Below, piece after piece: positions 16,442 through 25,348 of a stretch of DNA of 64,000 nt. The first letter of the stretch is position 1; each line of letters starts with the position of its first letter. Made by a program: the position numbers and the translations under genes. The notes under the pieces are model-generated. The model worked only from the letters and a program-made list of their open reading frames with translations, was not told where the DNA came from and did not search any database. The DNA comes from CBDCFV01 sp965261795. Lineage in GTDB: Bacteria; Chloroflexota; Dehalococcoidia; Lucifugimonadales; UBA3495. The stretch spans positions 1,054,001 to 1,118,000 of the forward strand of contig OZ253476.1 in NCBI GenBank assembly GCA_965261795.1. The letters run 5' to 3'.

Positions 16442-17341
16442 CTAGCGCAACTCTCTTGGCAGAGTGAAGCTTACATCTTCCTCGACGCCGGACAGCATCG
16501 TCACCTTCCCCGGCTCCAGTGCCGAAATGACGCTTTCCACCAGGACCTCGGGGGTTGAAGCGCCGGAAGTTATCCCCACCTTGGACACGCCATCCAACCA
16601 GGACGGCTCGATCTCCTCGGGTCCATTGATCAGGTAGGATGGCACACCTTTGGAGGCCGCCACTTCACGGAGGCGGTTGCAGTTGGAACTGTTCACCGCT
16701 CCAATCACCAGCACCAAGTCCACCATCACCGCCATCTCGGTCACCGCGAACTGGCGGTTGGTCGTAGCGTAGCAGATGTCGTTGCGCACTACTGCGCTTG
16801 GAAAACGTTGTTTGATGGCGTCTATGCTCTGTGCGGTGTCGCCTACCGAGAGGGTAGTTTGTGTAAGCACCGCCACTTCATCATCCGGCGCCCAATCAGG
16901 GAGTAGAGAGTCGGCGCTGTCATCGACCAGAGTCATATCAACCTGGCCCATGGTGCCCCGCACCTCTTGATGCCCCCGGTGGCCCACCAGCAATACCTTC
17001 TTGCCCTCGCGGTGGTACTTCTTGGCTTCGTTGTGTACTCGTGTCACCAACGGGCAGACCGCGTCGATAACCCGGAGGCTGCGTTCTTCGGCCTGCTTGA
17101 AGTCATCCGGCGGAGAGCCGTGGGCGGAGAACACCACCAGGGATCCGACAGGGACCTGGTCCAGGGTATCAACCGTGATAGCTCCTTTTCGTTCCAAGTC
17201 GGCGACGACGTGAGGATTATGGACGATCTGGTGTTTCACGTAGACCGGAGGGCCGTACCGCTCCAAGCAAATATCTACAACCTCTATAGCGCGCACCACC
17301 CCGGCGCAAAACCCGCGCGGTGAGCTGAGAAACACTTCCAA
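16442..17341 (-). CDS. ispH: 4-hydroxy-3-methylbut-2-enyl diphosphate reductase
   Basis: Last enzyme of the MEP isoprenoid pathway; reduces HMBPP to IPP and DMAPP with a [4Fe-4S] cluster. 299 aa. Cluster ligands are Cys12 (SPRGFCAGVV), Cys96 (DAVCPLVTRVH) and Cys190 (NDICYATTNRQ). Substrate-binding HQIVHNPHVV, SAHGSPPD and HRGHQEVRG and the NSSNCNRL motif are present. It lies between thrC and the UPF0104 gene in one transcription unit. Confidence 0.96.
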   Translation of the reverse strand: MEVFLSSPRGFCAGVVRAIEVVDICLERYGPPVYVKHQIVHNPHVVADLERKGAITVDTLDQVPVGSLVVFSAHGSPPDDFKQAEERSLRVIDAVCPLVTRVHNEAKKYHREGKKVLLVGHRGHQEVRGTMGQVDMTLVDDSADSLLPDWAPDDEVAVLTQTTLSVGDTAQSIDAIKQRFPSAVVRNDICYATTNRQFAVTEMAVMVDLVLVIGAVNSSNCNRLREVAASKGVPSYLINGPEEIEPSWLDGVSKVGITSGASTPEVLVESVISALEPGKVTMLSGVEEDVSFTLPRELR

Positions 17342-17407
17342 GACGCTTCCTCCCGGATGTCGTAATCCCTTAAAGGGGCGGATACACCCGCCTCACGGCC
17401 CGGCCCA

Positions 17408-18580
17408 TTACTTCTTGATCAAATCCATATACTTGTACCCGGAGCCTGTGTTGAGCAGGACTATCGTGTCGTCTTTGTTCAGGAATCCATCCTGGACCAG
17501 CCGCTTCAAACCCACTAGGGTGGCCGCGCCTTCGGGGCAGGCGATGATGCCTTCGGTGGTAGCCAATTCGTACATGGCTTGGACCATGTCTTCGTCTTCC
17601 ACCGCCAAGGCCGTGCCGCCGGATTCCCGCAGGGCCTGTAAGATAAGGTAGTCGGCGAAGGGCCCGGGGACGCGGAGGCCGTCGGCGATGGTCGTGGCGT
17701 TCTGCCAAGCTTCTGCCCTTTCCTCTCCGGCATGAAATGCTCTGACTATAGGCTGGCAACCAACGGGTTGGACGGCGATAAACTTGGGGGGTGTTCCTTC
17801 TACCCATCCCAACTCAAGCAACTCTTGGAACCCCTTGTGCATTCCGATGATGCCGGTGCCGCCGCCGGTTGGGTAGATAATGGCGTCGGGAAACCGCCAG
17901 CCCAGTTGCATTACGATTTCCAGCCCCATGGTCTTCTTGCCTTCGGCCCGGTAAGGCTCCTTGAGGGTGGACAGGTCGAACAGGCCCTGCTCTTCGGCCA
18001 CAGCCACTGCCTGGCGTCCCGCGTCGCCGATCAAGCCGTCCACCAAGTTCAGTTCCGACCCGGCCAGCAGGCATTCCTTCATGTTCGCGTCGGGTGCGTC
18101 CTGAGGCATAAAGACCTTCACGTCGAGACCGGCCCGGGCGCAGTAGGCAGCGGCGGCCCCGGCGGCGTTGCCGGCCGAGGGCATGGTGAAACCCTTGGCC
18201 CCCAGTTCCAGGGCCTTGGAGATGGCCGCTGATATGCCGCGGGCCTTGAACGTTCCGGTCGGGTTCAACCCTTCCTCTTTGACGTACAGGTGGTCCAAGC
18301 CCAGGTTCCTGCCCAGGGTAGACACTTCCAGGAGGGGAGTCCCGCCCTCACCGAGAGTGACTATGTTTTCCGGGTGTTCCACGGGAAGCAATTCTTCGAA
18401 CTGCCACATGTTGGCCGGGCGTCCGATTATAGCGTCCCTGGATACTTCGCTCCGCAGCCTCGGCAGGTCGTAGCGGGCGAACAGGACCATGCCGCAGCAT
18501 GGGCTTACCTTGGCAAGTTCGTTGTGGTCGTAGGTCTTACCGCATTGGGTGCATTCCAGGTGGTCGATATAGCTTGGCAT
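17408..18580 (-). CDS. thrC: Threonine synthase
   Basis: PLP enzyme that converts O-phosphohomoserine to threonine. 390 aa. An N-terminal zinc-ribbon-like segment (Cys10, Cys13, Cys28, Cys29) precedes the PLP fold. Lys112 in NPTGTFKARG forms the Schiff base, and the phosphate loop is YPTGGGTGIIGM. The C-terminal NTGSGYKYMD is typical. It is the first gene of the thrC-ispH-UPF0104-DUF488 run; its promoter should lie in 18581-18680. Cysteate synthase-like enzymes share this fold and cannot be fully excluded. Confidence 0.9.
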   Translation of the reverse strand: MPSYIDHLECTQCGKTYDHNELAKVSPCCGMVLFARYDLPRLRSEVSRDAIIGRPANMWQFEELLPVEHPENIVTLGEGGTPLLEVSTLGRNLGLDHLYVKEEGLNPTGTFKARGISAAISKALELGAKGFTMPSAGNAAGAAAAYCARAGLDVKVFMPQDAPDANMKECLLAGSELNLVDGLIGDAGRQAVAVAEEQGLFDLSTLKEPYRAEGKKTMGLEIVMQLGWRFPDAIIYPTGGGTGIIGMHKGFQELLELGWVEGTPPKFIAVQPVGCQPIVRAFHAGEERAEAWQNATTIADGLRVPGPFADYLILQALRESGGTALAVEDEDMVQAMYELATTEGIIACPEGAATLVGLKRLVQDGFLNKDDTIVLLNTGSGYKYMDLIKK

Positions 18581-18681
18581 TCTCGGCGGCTCCCTTGACG
18601 ATATAAGTCCAGTCCAACTACGGAATCCAGTGCACCGTTATCATACCGCAAGCAGGCCGGAAGTGGTACAAAAGCAGGCTC

Positions 18682-18906
18682 TCATAAGAAGGTGGCGGTG
18701 ATTGCGCCGCCCCCGCCCCCGCCCCCGCTCATCCTAAGGGCCCCATCGGCGCTTGCGTTGACGGAGGCCTGCTCATCTGACGGCTGTGGTCTGTTACTGT
18801 GAGTTGCCAGGGCAACCACAAGGGTTGCCCCTACCAGTCCAGCGGTCCAAGCCACCTGAAACGGAACGGCAATGGGGGGGGTCTGCCATGTCTTGCCGTC
18901 AGCCAA
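18682..18906 (-). CDS. Small single-span membrane protein, uncertain
   Basis: 74-aa frame that starts at a TTG overlapping the stop codon of the upstream small gene (TTGGCTGA arrangement), which suggests coupled translation. It has one hydrophobic segment (VAWTAGLVGATLVVALAT) and ends in a run of seven glycines encoded by a G-rich stretch on the minus strand, GGGGG repeated three times around 18711-18728. No family recognised. The glycine run could equally be chance coding of a G-quadruplex-prone sequence. Confidence 0.35.
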   Translation of the reverse strand: MADGKTWQTPPIAVPFQVAWTAGLVGATLVVALATHSNRPQPSDEQASVNASADGALRMSGGGGGGGAITATFL

Positions 18907-19228
18907 TGACCCCCCGGTCGGGATGTTTCCCTGGCGAGGGGAGGACGGCGTTGAGCAGCGCTTCCGGGTTGGGGGCGGTGTCCTTGCGAAGACAATCGTG
19001 CAGGTAGTTGTTGGCCGCAGCCAATGGGAGCAGCCGGTAACCGGCGTCTATTACCCAGCGGATGAAGGGCTGGATTTCGGGCAAGGGCTTGTGGTCGGAC
19101 TGGGCGACGAACCAACGGTGGCAAAGGTCCTGGCATAGGAGGTCCAGCCGGTAGGCGGCCAGTTCGCGGGCGAATCGCCGTTGAAGGGCGCGGACGCGGG
19201 CCCAGAGGGCGTTTATTTCACTTCTCAC
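18899..19228 (-). CDS. Conserved hypothetical small protein
   Basis: 109 aa, rich in Arg, Leu and aromatic residues, with an amphipathic N-terminus (MRSEINALWARVRALQRRFA) followed by LDLLCQDLCHRWF and RWVIDAGYRLLPL. No cofactor motif, signal or membrane span. Start ATG at 19228 follows a purine-rich GGAGTC. It looks like an all-helical protein; codon use resembles the neighbours and the frame is clean, so it is probably real. Function unknown. Confidence 0.55.
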   Translation of the reverse strand: MRSEINALWARVRALQRRFARELAAYRLDLLCQDLCHRWFVAQSDHKPLPEIQPFIRWVIDAGYRLLPLAAANNYLHDCLRKDTAPNPEALLNAVLPSPGKHPDRGVIG

Positions 19229-19617
19229 GATGCAGACTCCTAATGTGGTCTATTTGCCGGAGGGAGAGGCCGGGAATTTCTGAAATTCTGAAATTCGGAC
19301 ATTCCCGGACATTTCAGGACATCAATCACCATGTTGCCTCAGTGGCTTTAGTGGACTTGTCTACGCCCGATGGGACGTTGATCAGGACAAGCAACATGGT
19401 AAAGAGGTGTTCTACGAACTGGCAAGGGGGAAGTGTCAGTGTGGGGAGGAATGACCCCCGCCAGTTGGTGTGGGCAGGCTATTCCTCCGCGGGCAAGCCA
19501 GCTCCCGCGACATTGCACATGCCCTGCCAAGATGCCGCAGAGACCCAAGGTATACGTTGAACCGGTGTTGACGGACCGGCAGAACGAAAAACAAGGAGGA
19601 CCTGCGGGAGACACTCT
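19229..19617. other. Intergenic region with degenerate repeats
   Basis: No credible gene. It contains short iterations of the type CGGACATTCCCGGACATTTC (19294-19320), resembling 35259-35279, and a 54-base segment (19387-19440) about 70 percent alike to 35632-35686. These appear to be old members of a dispersed intergenic repeat. The end of the region carries the ribosome binding site AAGGAGG for the lipoprotein start at 19618. Confidence 0.4.
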
Positions 19618-20574
19618 ATGAAACACTTCTTCGGAACAATTACCCGATTGCCCTCGATCATCACCGTCCTTCTATTGACGGCCTCGGCTTTGCTGGCCTG
19701 CGGGCCAGCGGCCCAGTCGGCGCCAGAGCAGCAGCCCGGTTCCCAGCCGGGCCAACAGGATGGCGAGGGGACTCCCACGCCCGCGGAAGAGGACCAGGCT
19801 CCACTGGAACAACAGGGACCATAATAAGGGACTCCCACGCCCGCGGAAGAGGACGGGCCCAAGTATCCCAAACTGGATGCCACTTTCCAAAAACTGGTGC
19901 AACAGTTCGAGGACGGGGAGCTGTCCGAGACCCAGGCTGCCGCCCAAGCTCCCGACCATTTCGATTCCAACGTTATGGTAACGGTTGACCTCTCGGCCAG
20001 CCTCGAGGCCATAGCGGCCTGGTTGGATAGTCAGGAGCTTGACTATCCCCATCGCCGTGCGGACCCTAATTACACCCCTCTGCATATCAATGCCTGGGTG
20101 CCGGTGTCCTTGCTGGGCGCCCTGTCCCAGCAGGACGGCGTCATAATAGTTTCGTCAACGTTCAAGTACTATTACTATAATAACCCCGACGGTTCTAAGG
20201 GGCAGAGGCCCCCCATCCCTGCCCCCAAGCCCACGCCCAAGTATCCGGCTATAGACGGCTACCTTCAACAAGACGTGGTGAAGTTCGAGGAAGGGCAAGG
20301 AGCAACAGGCCAGGCGGGGGGCCAAGCCGGGGATGATGTTGAGGATTCCGTCGTGACGGTGGAAGTGTACTTGACAGCCAACACCGAGGCCGTTGCCGCA
20401 TGGCTGAGGAACAATGGGGGTTCGCCCTATCAGGTGGACGAGTTTGAAGGGGCATACCTCCAGGGCTACATCGAAGCCGACATGCCATTGTCCCTAGTGG
20501 TGGCCTTGTCCCGGCAGGCTGGAGTTGACTACATCAAAGCCGTCCCGCCCAAACCGGTATCGATGGACCGATAG
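19618..20574 (+). pseudogene. Lipoprotein gene interrupted by two in-frame stops in a 60-base duplication
   Basis: The start ATG at 19618 (AAGGAGG upstream) encodes a lipoprotein signal (ITVLLLTASALLACGPAAQS, lipidated Cys). The frame then meets TAATAA at 19822-19827 and continues open, in the same frame, to 20574. The stops lie in a 60-base unit (19768-19827) whose first 27 bases are repeated from 19828. Downstream are two related domains of about 70 residues, each with VTVxLxANxEAxAAWL and a later PLSLxxALSxQxGVxxI pattern, joined by Pro-rich linkers. A GTG at 19897 could restart translation but would lack a signal peptide. The gene is best seen as a disrupted secreted repeat protein; function unknown. 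Confidence 0.65.
19768..19854 (+). repeat. 60-base in-frame tandem duplication (partial second unit)
   Basis: GGGACTCCCACGCCCGCGGA and the next seven bases (GGACTTP-type codons GTPTPAEED) occur at 19768 and again at 19828, exactly 60 bases apart. Because 60 is a multiple of three, the frame is kept, but the intervening unit ends with two TAA codons. Confidence 0.85.
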
Positions 20575-20668
20575 TGGAGGTGGGGCAAGATTGCCATGGT
20601 GGATGCCGCACCCCCAATTCCCAACCCTTGCCGGTTTCAGTTCCAAAGCTGGAGTAGGAGTAACATTG

Positions 20669-20986
20669 ATGCGTTTCTTTGCAAAAGTTGCCAGCCGCCC
20701 GCGGCTGCCCCTTGTATTCCTGTTCATAGACCTGATGATAGGCTTGGGCTTGTCGCATGCGCTATGGCCGGGCAACAGCGCAACAATTCACGCTACACCC
20801 GTCGGCAGTAAATTGGCGCAGGCCCCCCCTACCCCAACCCCCACGCCGGTGGTCAGTCAGGGAGTCGCAGCGCACGGTGCAGCAGCTTGGGACACCGCCG
20901 GATACAGAGGCAGCGACGTTAAGGTCGGGATAATTGACAGCGGCTTCGACGGCCCGATGGAGACCGAATCAAGCTCCTGCCCGTAG
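20669..20986 (+). pseudogene. N-terminal fragment of a secreted subtilase (S8) protein
   Basis: 105-aa frame: a membrane-spanning signal (LPLVFLFIDLMIGLGLSHAL), a Pro/Thr linker (PPTPTPTPVVSQG), then AHGAAAWDTAGYRGSDVKVG followed by IIDSGFDG. The last part is the first catalytic block of subtilisin-like peptidases, with the active Asp in IDSG. The frame stops ten codons later, before the His and Ser blocks, so the enzyme cannot be active. It has a GGAG site and may be a remnant of a larger cell-surface protease gene. Confidence 0.6.
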
Positions 20987-21054
20987 CAGCAATGGCCTCC
21001 TTTTATGGTAAACCAGCGCGCCTGAAATGCAGAGGAATCCATAGGAGGCATCCT

Positions 21055-22092
21055 ATGAAACACTTTTTCGGAAAAATTGCTCTATCACCCCTGATGATTG
21101 CCGTCCTACTCTTGGCCGCGGCGGCCTTCATTGCCTGCGGCCCGGCGGCGGGCGAAGGAGAGAAAGAAGGAGACCCGGCAGCCACTGCTACAGCTGCCCC
21201 GACCGAGACGCCCAAGTCTGAAGAGGAGCCCACCAAGACCCCGATACCCCTGCCCACTGAGAAACCGTCCGAGACGCCCAAGCCCACGCCGACGAGGCAC
21301 CCGGACGACCCGCCCAGCCCGACGGCTACCCCCGTTCCGACTTATCCGCCCACAACAACGCCGGACCCGGGGCTAGTAAACCCCGTCATCAGGCGTGTGC
21401 CGCACCCTGACGGAGTACAGGGTTGCCGGTCTATAAACATATTTGCGGCAGAGCGGGTACACCTTGATTACCTCGACTGGTGCGGTGACGCTCTGGAAGC
21501 AGATGTGAAGGCACAGTGCAGCAGCCAAGAGGGACCCGAGGCACAACTACGATGCGCTAGGGAGCACCTGTCCAACACCCAGTGGCCCGTCTCAAGGTTA
21601 ATGTTGCCCTGCTCCGCTATAACAAATGCGGATGCTGGGTCAGCGTGTGTTGAAGAGGCGTTTGTCGATTGGGCAATCAAGCAGCACCAAGTCTGGGAGG
21701 TGTGGCCTCAAATCCTGAACAAGGTGGACAGCGACGGCGAGGTCAAGGTGCGGAAGCAGGAAATCGCCAAGTGCATGCTGGAGCGCGGCTACGACGAGTT
21801 CGACGTCGCGGCGGCGCTGCCGTGGCAGATTGGCGAGAAGCCCGATGAGGAGAAGCCCGTCAAGCGGTACGCGACCACCGCGGAGGAGCGGGCGGCCATG
21901 CGCGCCAGATACGCGGACCTGAATGAATGCGCCTTGAAGAGCGGCATCTACGACGTGCAGGAGGCGCTGTGGTTCGCCGAGGTCCGGCGTCTCGAACAGC
22001 AAGACCCCTCCAGCTTTGAGGCGCTTCTGGACTTTGGCTTGAAGGAAGCCCTGGAACGGGAAGGGCCGGCCTCTTTCCTGACCTTCAAGTAG
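21055..22092 (+). CDS. Secreted lipoprotein of unknown function
   Basis: 345 aa from the ATG at 21055 (AGGAGG 8 bases upstream). The lipoprotein signal (MIAVLLLAAAAFIACGPAAG) begins MKHFFGKI, almost the same as in the gene at 19618, including the leader DNA. A 90-residue Pro/Thr/Glu-rich spacer (for example TPKSEEEPTKTPIPLPTEKP) leads to a Cys-rich globular domain, about residues 110-345, with eight or more Cys and Trp-rich helices. No known domain recognised. It probably sits on the outer face of the cytoplasmic membrane. The downstream gene begins 8 bases later. Confidence 0.7.
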   Translation: MKHFFGKIALSPLMIAVLLLAAAAFIACGPAAGEGEKEGDPAATATAAPTETPKSEEEPTKTPIPLPTEKPSETPKPTPTRHPDDPPSPTATPVPTYPPTTTPDPGLVNPVIRRVPHPDGVQGCRSINIFAAERVHLDYLDWCGDALEADVKAQCSSQEGPEAQLRCAREHLSNTQWPVSRLMLPCSAITNADAGSACVEEAFVDWAIKQHQVWEVWPQILNKVDSDGEVKVRKQEIAKCMLERGYDEFDVAAALPWQIGEKPDEEKPVKRYATTAEERAAMRARYADLNECALKSGIYDVQEALWFAEVRRLEQQDPSSFEALLDFGLKEALEREGPASFLTFK

Positions 22093-22100
22093 GTGTTGCC

Positions 22101-22322
22101 ATGAAGCGAATTACCATAACGACCGTAGCATTGCTGCTATTAATGATGATAACTACGATTGCAACAGCCCGCGACGTTGAGGCGGTAATCCAGAACCCCA
22201 CCATTCCTACAGACAGGTTCGATGCCCTTAACGCAATCTTGCAGGAACCCTACTTCGTTTGGAAACGCAGTGACCCTAATATCGGCTACAGCAAGCATCG
22301 GAACCTAGTGTGGTGTAACTGA
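22101..22322 (+). pseudogene. 5' fragment of a secreted protein, probably a phospholipase A2-like gene split by insertion sequences
   Basis: 73-aa frame with a signal peptide (ITITTVALLLLMMITTIATA) and a short mature part ending NLVWCN. The stop lies 12 bases before the IS630 end at 22335. If both insertion sequences are removed with one copy of each target duplication, the next codons read LKLVVIASNAWMDWSEDGCS and run into the phospholipase-like frame at 25349, except for a single-base shift near 22319. The two pieces are therefore probably the halves of one gene. Alone it would be a short secreted peptide. Confidence 0.5.
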
Positions 22323-22334
22323 AGTTAGTAGTAA

Positions 22335-23475
22335 TAGTGTTCGCAATGAGGTATTCTTTCGATCACCGACTCAGGAGAGGGATGATCATGGCGATCGGAA
22401 GGCCAATGCCGCCGCTGATATTGGACGACACCGAAAGGGAAACGCTGGAACGGTGGGTTCGTCGCCCCAAGACGGCCCAGAGCCTGGCGCTGCGGGCCAG
22501 AATGATTCTGGCCTGCGCCGAAGGCCGCAGCAACATCGCAGTGGCTGCCGACTTGGAGGTGTCCGACGAAACGGTGGGGAAGTGGCGTTCCCGGTTCTTG
22601 GAACGGCGATTGGACGGCCTGTCGGACGAGCCCCGCAGCGGCCGACCGCGAGCGGTTACTGATGAAGACGTGGAACGGGTGATTACGCTGACGCTGGAGT
22701 CCACACCCAAGGACGCCACGCACTGGAGCACCCGGTCCATGGCCCAGCGTTCCGGTCTGAGCCACACCACGGTCAGCCGCATCTGGCGCGCCTTCGCACT
22801 GCAACCTCACCGCACCGAAACCTTCAAGCTGTCGGCGGACCCCTTCTTCATCGAAAAGGTGCGGGACATTGTGGGCCTCTACCTTGATCCACCGGACCGG
22901 GCGTTGGTCTTGTGCGTGGACGAGAAGTCCCAGATTCAGGCCTTGGACCGCACCAGGCCGCTGTTGCCCCTGCGCCCGGGCCAGGTGGAGCGGCGCACCC
23001 ATGATTACGTGCGCCACGGCACCACGTCCCTCTTCGCCGCTTTGGACGCCAGGACCGGCAAGGTGATTGGCCAGTGCCACCGCCGCCACCGGGCCGTGGA
23101 GTTCCGCAAGTTCCTCGATGCCATCGAGTCCGAGGTGCCCGCCGGGTTGGACGTGCACCTGATTGCGGACAACTACGCCACCCACAAGACGGCGCTGATC
23201 CGGAACTGGTTCGCCAAACGGCCCCGCTTCCATATCCACTTCACGCCCACCAGCGCCTCCTGGCTGAACCTGGTGGAACGCTGGTTTGGGCTGCTCACCG
23301 AAAAGCAGTTGCGCCGTGGAGTGCATCAGAGCAGCGGTGAACTGGAGGCTGCCATCTACCGTTACCTGGACGTCACCAACGAAGACCCCAAGCCCTTTGT
23401 CTGGACCAAGACCGCTGACCAAATCCTGGCCAGCGTGGCCCGCTTTTGCCGACGCACTTTAGATACAGGACACTA
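22335..23475 (+). mobile_element. IS630-family insertion sequence
   Basis: About 1.14 kb with one transposase gene. Ends read TAGTGT at 22335 and ACACTA at 23470-23475, a short inverted repeat beginning with TA, which matches the TA target preference and duplication of the IS630/Tc1 group. Its right end abuts the next insertion sequence; the CTAG shared at the junction (23473-23476) suggests that the second element inserted at the edge of this one. Confidence 0.75.
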
Positions 23476-23476
23476 G
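22388..23476 (+). CDS. IS630-family transposase
   Basis: About 362 aa. An N-terminal helix-turn-helix region (SNIAVAADLEVSDETVGKWR) is followed by a second HTH (STRSMAQRSGLSHTTVSRIW), and a DDE catalytic core: Asp in LVLCVDEKSQIQAL, Asp in HLIADNYATHKT, Glu in NLVERWFGLLT. All catalytic residues are intact and the frame is unbroken, so the element may be active. An in-frame ATG at 22382 is an alternative start; AGGAG lies upstream. The stop codon falls in the terminal repeat. Confidence 0.92.
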   Translation: MAIGRPMPPLILDDTERETLERWVRRPKTAQSLALRARMILACAEGRSNIAVAADLEVSDETVGKWRSRFLERRLDGLSDEPRSGRPRAVTDEDVERVITLTLESTPKDATHWSTRSMAQRSGLSHTTVSRIWRAFALQPHRTETFKLSADPFFIEKVRDIVGLYLDPPDRALVLCVDEKSQIQALDRTRPLLPLRPGQVERRTHDYVRHGTTSLFAALDARTGKVIGQCHRRHRAVEFRKFLDAIESEVPAGLDVHLIADNYATHKTALIRNWFAKRPRFHIHFTPTSASWLNLVERWFGLLTEKQLRRGVHQSSGELEAAIYRYLDVTNEDPKPFVWTKTADQILASVARFCRRTLDTGH

Positions 23477-25261
23477 AAACCGGGCCGGAAAGTCCTGGTT
23501 GGGTAGGGGGATTTGGGCAATAAAGCCGACGTGAGCAGGATCACGGAGCACAGTTGTCCGAGCCGGACCGCGCAGAAATTGGCCGCAGCATGGGCGACAA
23601 CAAAGGGGACAATATTGAGGACGACGCTGCGGCCTGTTGCGCCGCCACCGGTACGGCCCGACCACCCGAGTTTCCCGGCCACCAGGGTCAGGTTGGCTAC
23701 CGTGGCAGCCAGATACAGCTGGAACCTGGTCTTGACCCTGCCGAAATAGCGGGACTGGCGAAGGCCCAACTGGACCAGTCGGGCCAACCGGTGCTCCACC
23801 ACCACTCGGCGCACTCGATATTCGTCATAGTGAGTGCTTTGCTGCAACGCTCGGGCCTGCTGCAGCAGGGCTTCCTGGGGATGGACCAGCACCCGCCGCC
23901 CCCTGCTCCCCTTGGCTGCGATGCACTGGGACCGCAGTGGACATGTCCGGCATTCGGCCCCGTCGAACTGGAAGGCCTGCAAGCGGTGGACCCGCCCCCT
24001 GCGGTCCGTCCGCTTTCCCGCCGGACAGGTGCAACTGCCCGCGGCCAGGTCGATGACAAAGTCATCCTTGGGAAAGTGCTTCCGGCCGGGCCGTCCCGGC
24101 ACTCTGGCCACCAACCGGCGTCCCGCATCGGCGAAGGCCTGCCTGGTATCGCCATCCCCATAGGCGGCGTCGCCCATGGCTTCCTCCACCGGCACACCGG
24201 TGTTGGCCTCGCTCTGCTCCACCAATTCCAGCGATCCCAGGTTGTCCGGAGCGTTGCCGGGCAATACGTCCACGGCGGTGATCAACTGGGAGCCGGTATC
24301 CACGACGATGGCCGCCTTGTGTCCGTCGAACCGTCTACTGCTGCTCTTGTGGCCGTGGCGCATCTCCGGGTCATGCACCGACATCATGCGGTCCCGGCTC
24401 ACCCCGTCCTTGAGACTTGTTCCGCCTTCGGTCCGCTCCACGTCCCCCGTTCGGGGCCGGGGGCAGGCTCTGGAGCAGCAACTGTCCCAGCAGTTCCGCC
24501 GCCGCCACAATCCGCTGGCGCTCATCACTGTCCTCCGGCAACTCCCCCTGCGCCTGCCGCGACAACTCCAACAACCGGTCGGCGTCAGCTACTATCAAGG
24601 ACAGCAGCGCCGCCCCCGCCCGCTTGTCGCTCCAGTCGATGGCGGCTTCGCCCTTCACGCTGGAGGCAAAGTACCGTCCGTATCCCCGGTCCTTGGCCCA
24701 TTCTCTATCGGTGGACTTCTCCACTGCAGCCAGCGCCCGCAACAGCTTGACTATCCCGTCCGCCAACAGATTGTAGGTATCCTTGACCGCGCCCCGGCCC
24801 AGAATGTTGGTCGTGTCCAGCGCCACCTTCATGCCAGGCTTTTGCAGATACCCCGACTCCCGGGCCAGCCGCAGACTGGACTCGAATACCTCCCTCACCT
24901 TGCCGTGCAATATCAGCTGGGCGCGAAACACCTGCAGCGTGCTCTTGGCGAAGGGACGGTCTTCCACCTCAATCCCCAGAGCTACTTTCCACCGGAGGTC
25001 AAAGTCGGCTCTGGCCTTGGCCTCGGCGTCGCTCACCTTGTCGTGGGACTGGAGCAGGAGCGCCGTCGCCAGCAGGCTGGGCGGCACGCTGTCCCGTCCG
25101 TTGTCAGGGCAGTAGAACTCGGCGAACTCGGCGTCTCGGAACAGCCGGCCCCGCAGTGATGCCAACAGTCCGTAGTAGGTGTCCCGCCCCACGTGGTCCA
25201 GATACAACCGGTCCGCTTCCCAGAGGCCCCTCTGGTCCGACCGCTCTCCCATCATGCTCAA
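23473..25261 (-). pseudogene. IS1182-family transposase, frameshifted
   Basis: Two overlapping frames make up one transposase. The N-terminal part (from 25261) has DRLYLDHVGRDTYYGLLASL and the DDE first Asp in KVALDTTNILGRGAVKD. The C-terminal part has FDGHKAAIVVDTGSQLITAV, DAAYGDGDTRQAF (second Asp) and the Cys-rich insert CTCPAGKRTDR...CRTCPLRSQC typical of this family, then the Glu region VVVEHRLARLVQLGLRQSRY. The frames are joined by a one-base slip in a run of five G (transcript strand; about 24444-24448). Frameshifting in this family is not usually programmed, so the copy is probably dead. Confidence 0.85.
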
Positions 25262-25334
25262 GCCCTCGCTATTTCTTGATGGCTCAAGTATAGCTGACCA
25301 CCCGGCTGAAGCCAGTTTCCGGCCACGTTTCTAG
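23473..25334 (-). mobile_element. IS1182-family insertion sequence
   Basis: About 1.86 kb including a CTAG at each end (23473-23476 and 25331-25334), likely the target duplication. Imperfect inverted repeats are GAAACCGGGCCGGAAA on the left and, on the reverse strand of the right end, GAAACGTGGCCGGAAA. The single transposase gene runs leftward and is frameshifted. The element sits directly against the IS630 copy. Confidence 0.75.
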
Positions 25335-25348
25335 CGTCCAACGCCTGG

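Noticed and set aside
22325..23422. 365-codon frame on the minus strand across the IS630 transposase
   Set aside because: Shadow of the transposase; the plus strand has HTH and DDE motifs.
23473..24528. Programmed frameshift making a functional IS1182 transposase
   Set aside because: Considered because the slip lies in a G5 run, but +1 shifting is not typical of this family and no stimulatory structure was seen; decay is simpler.
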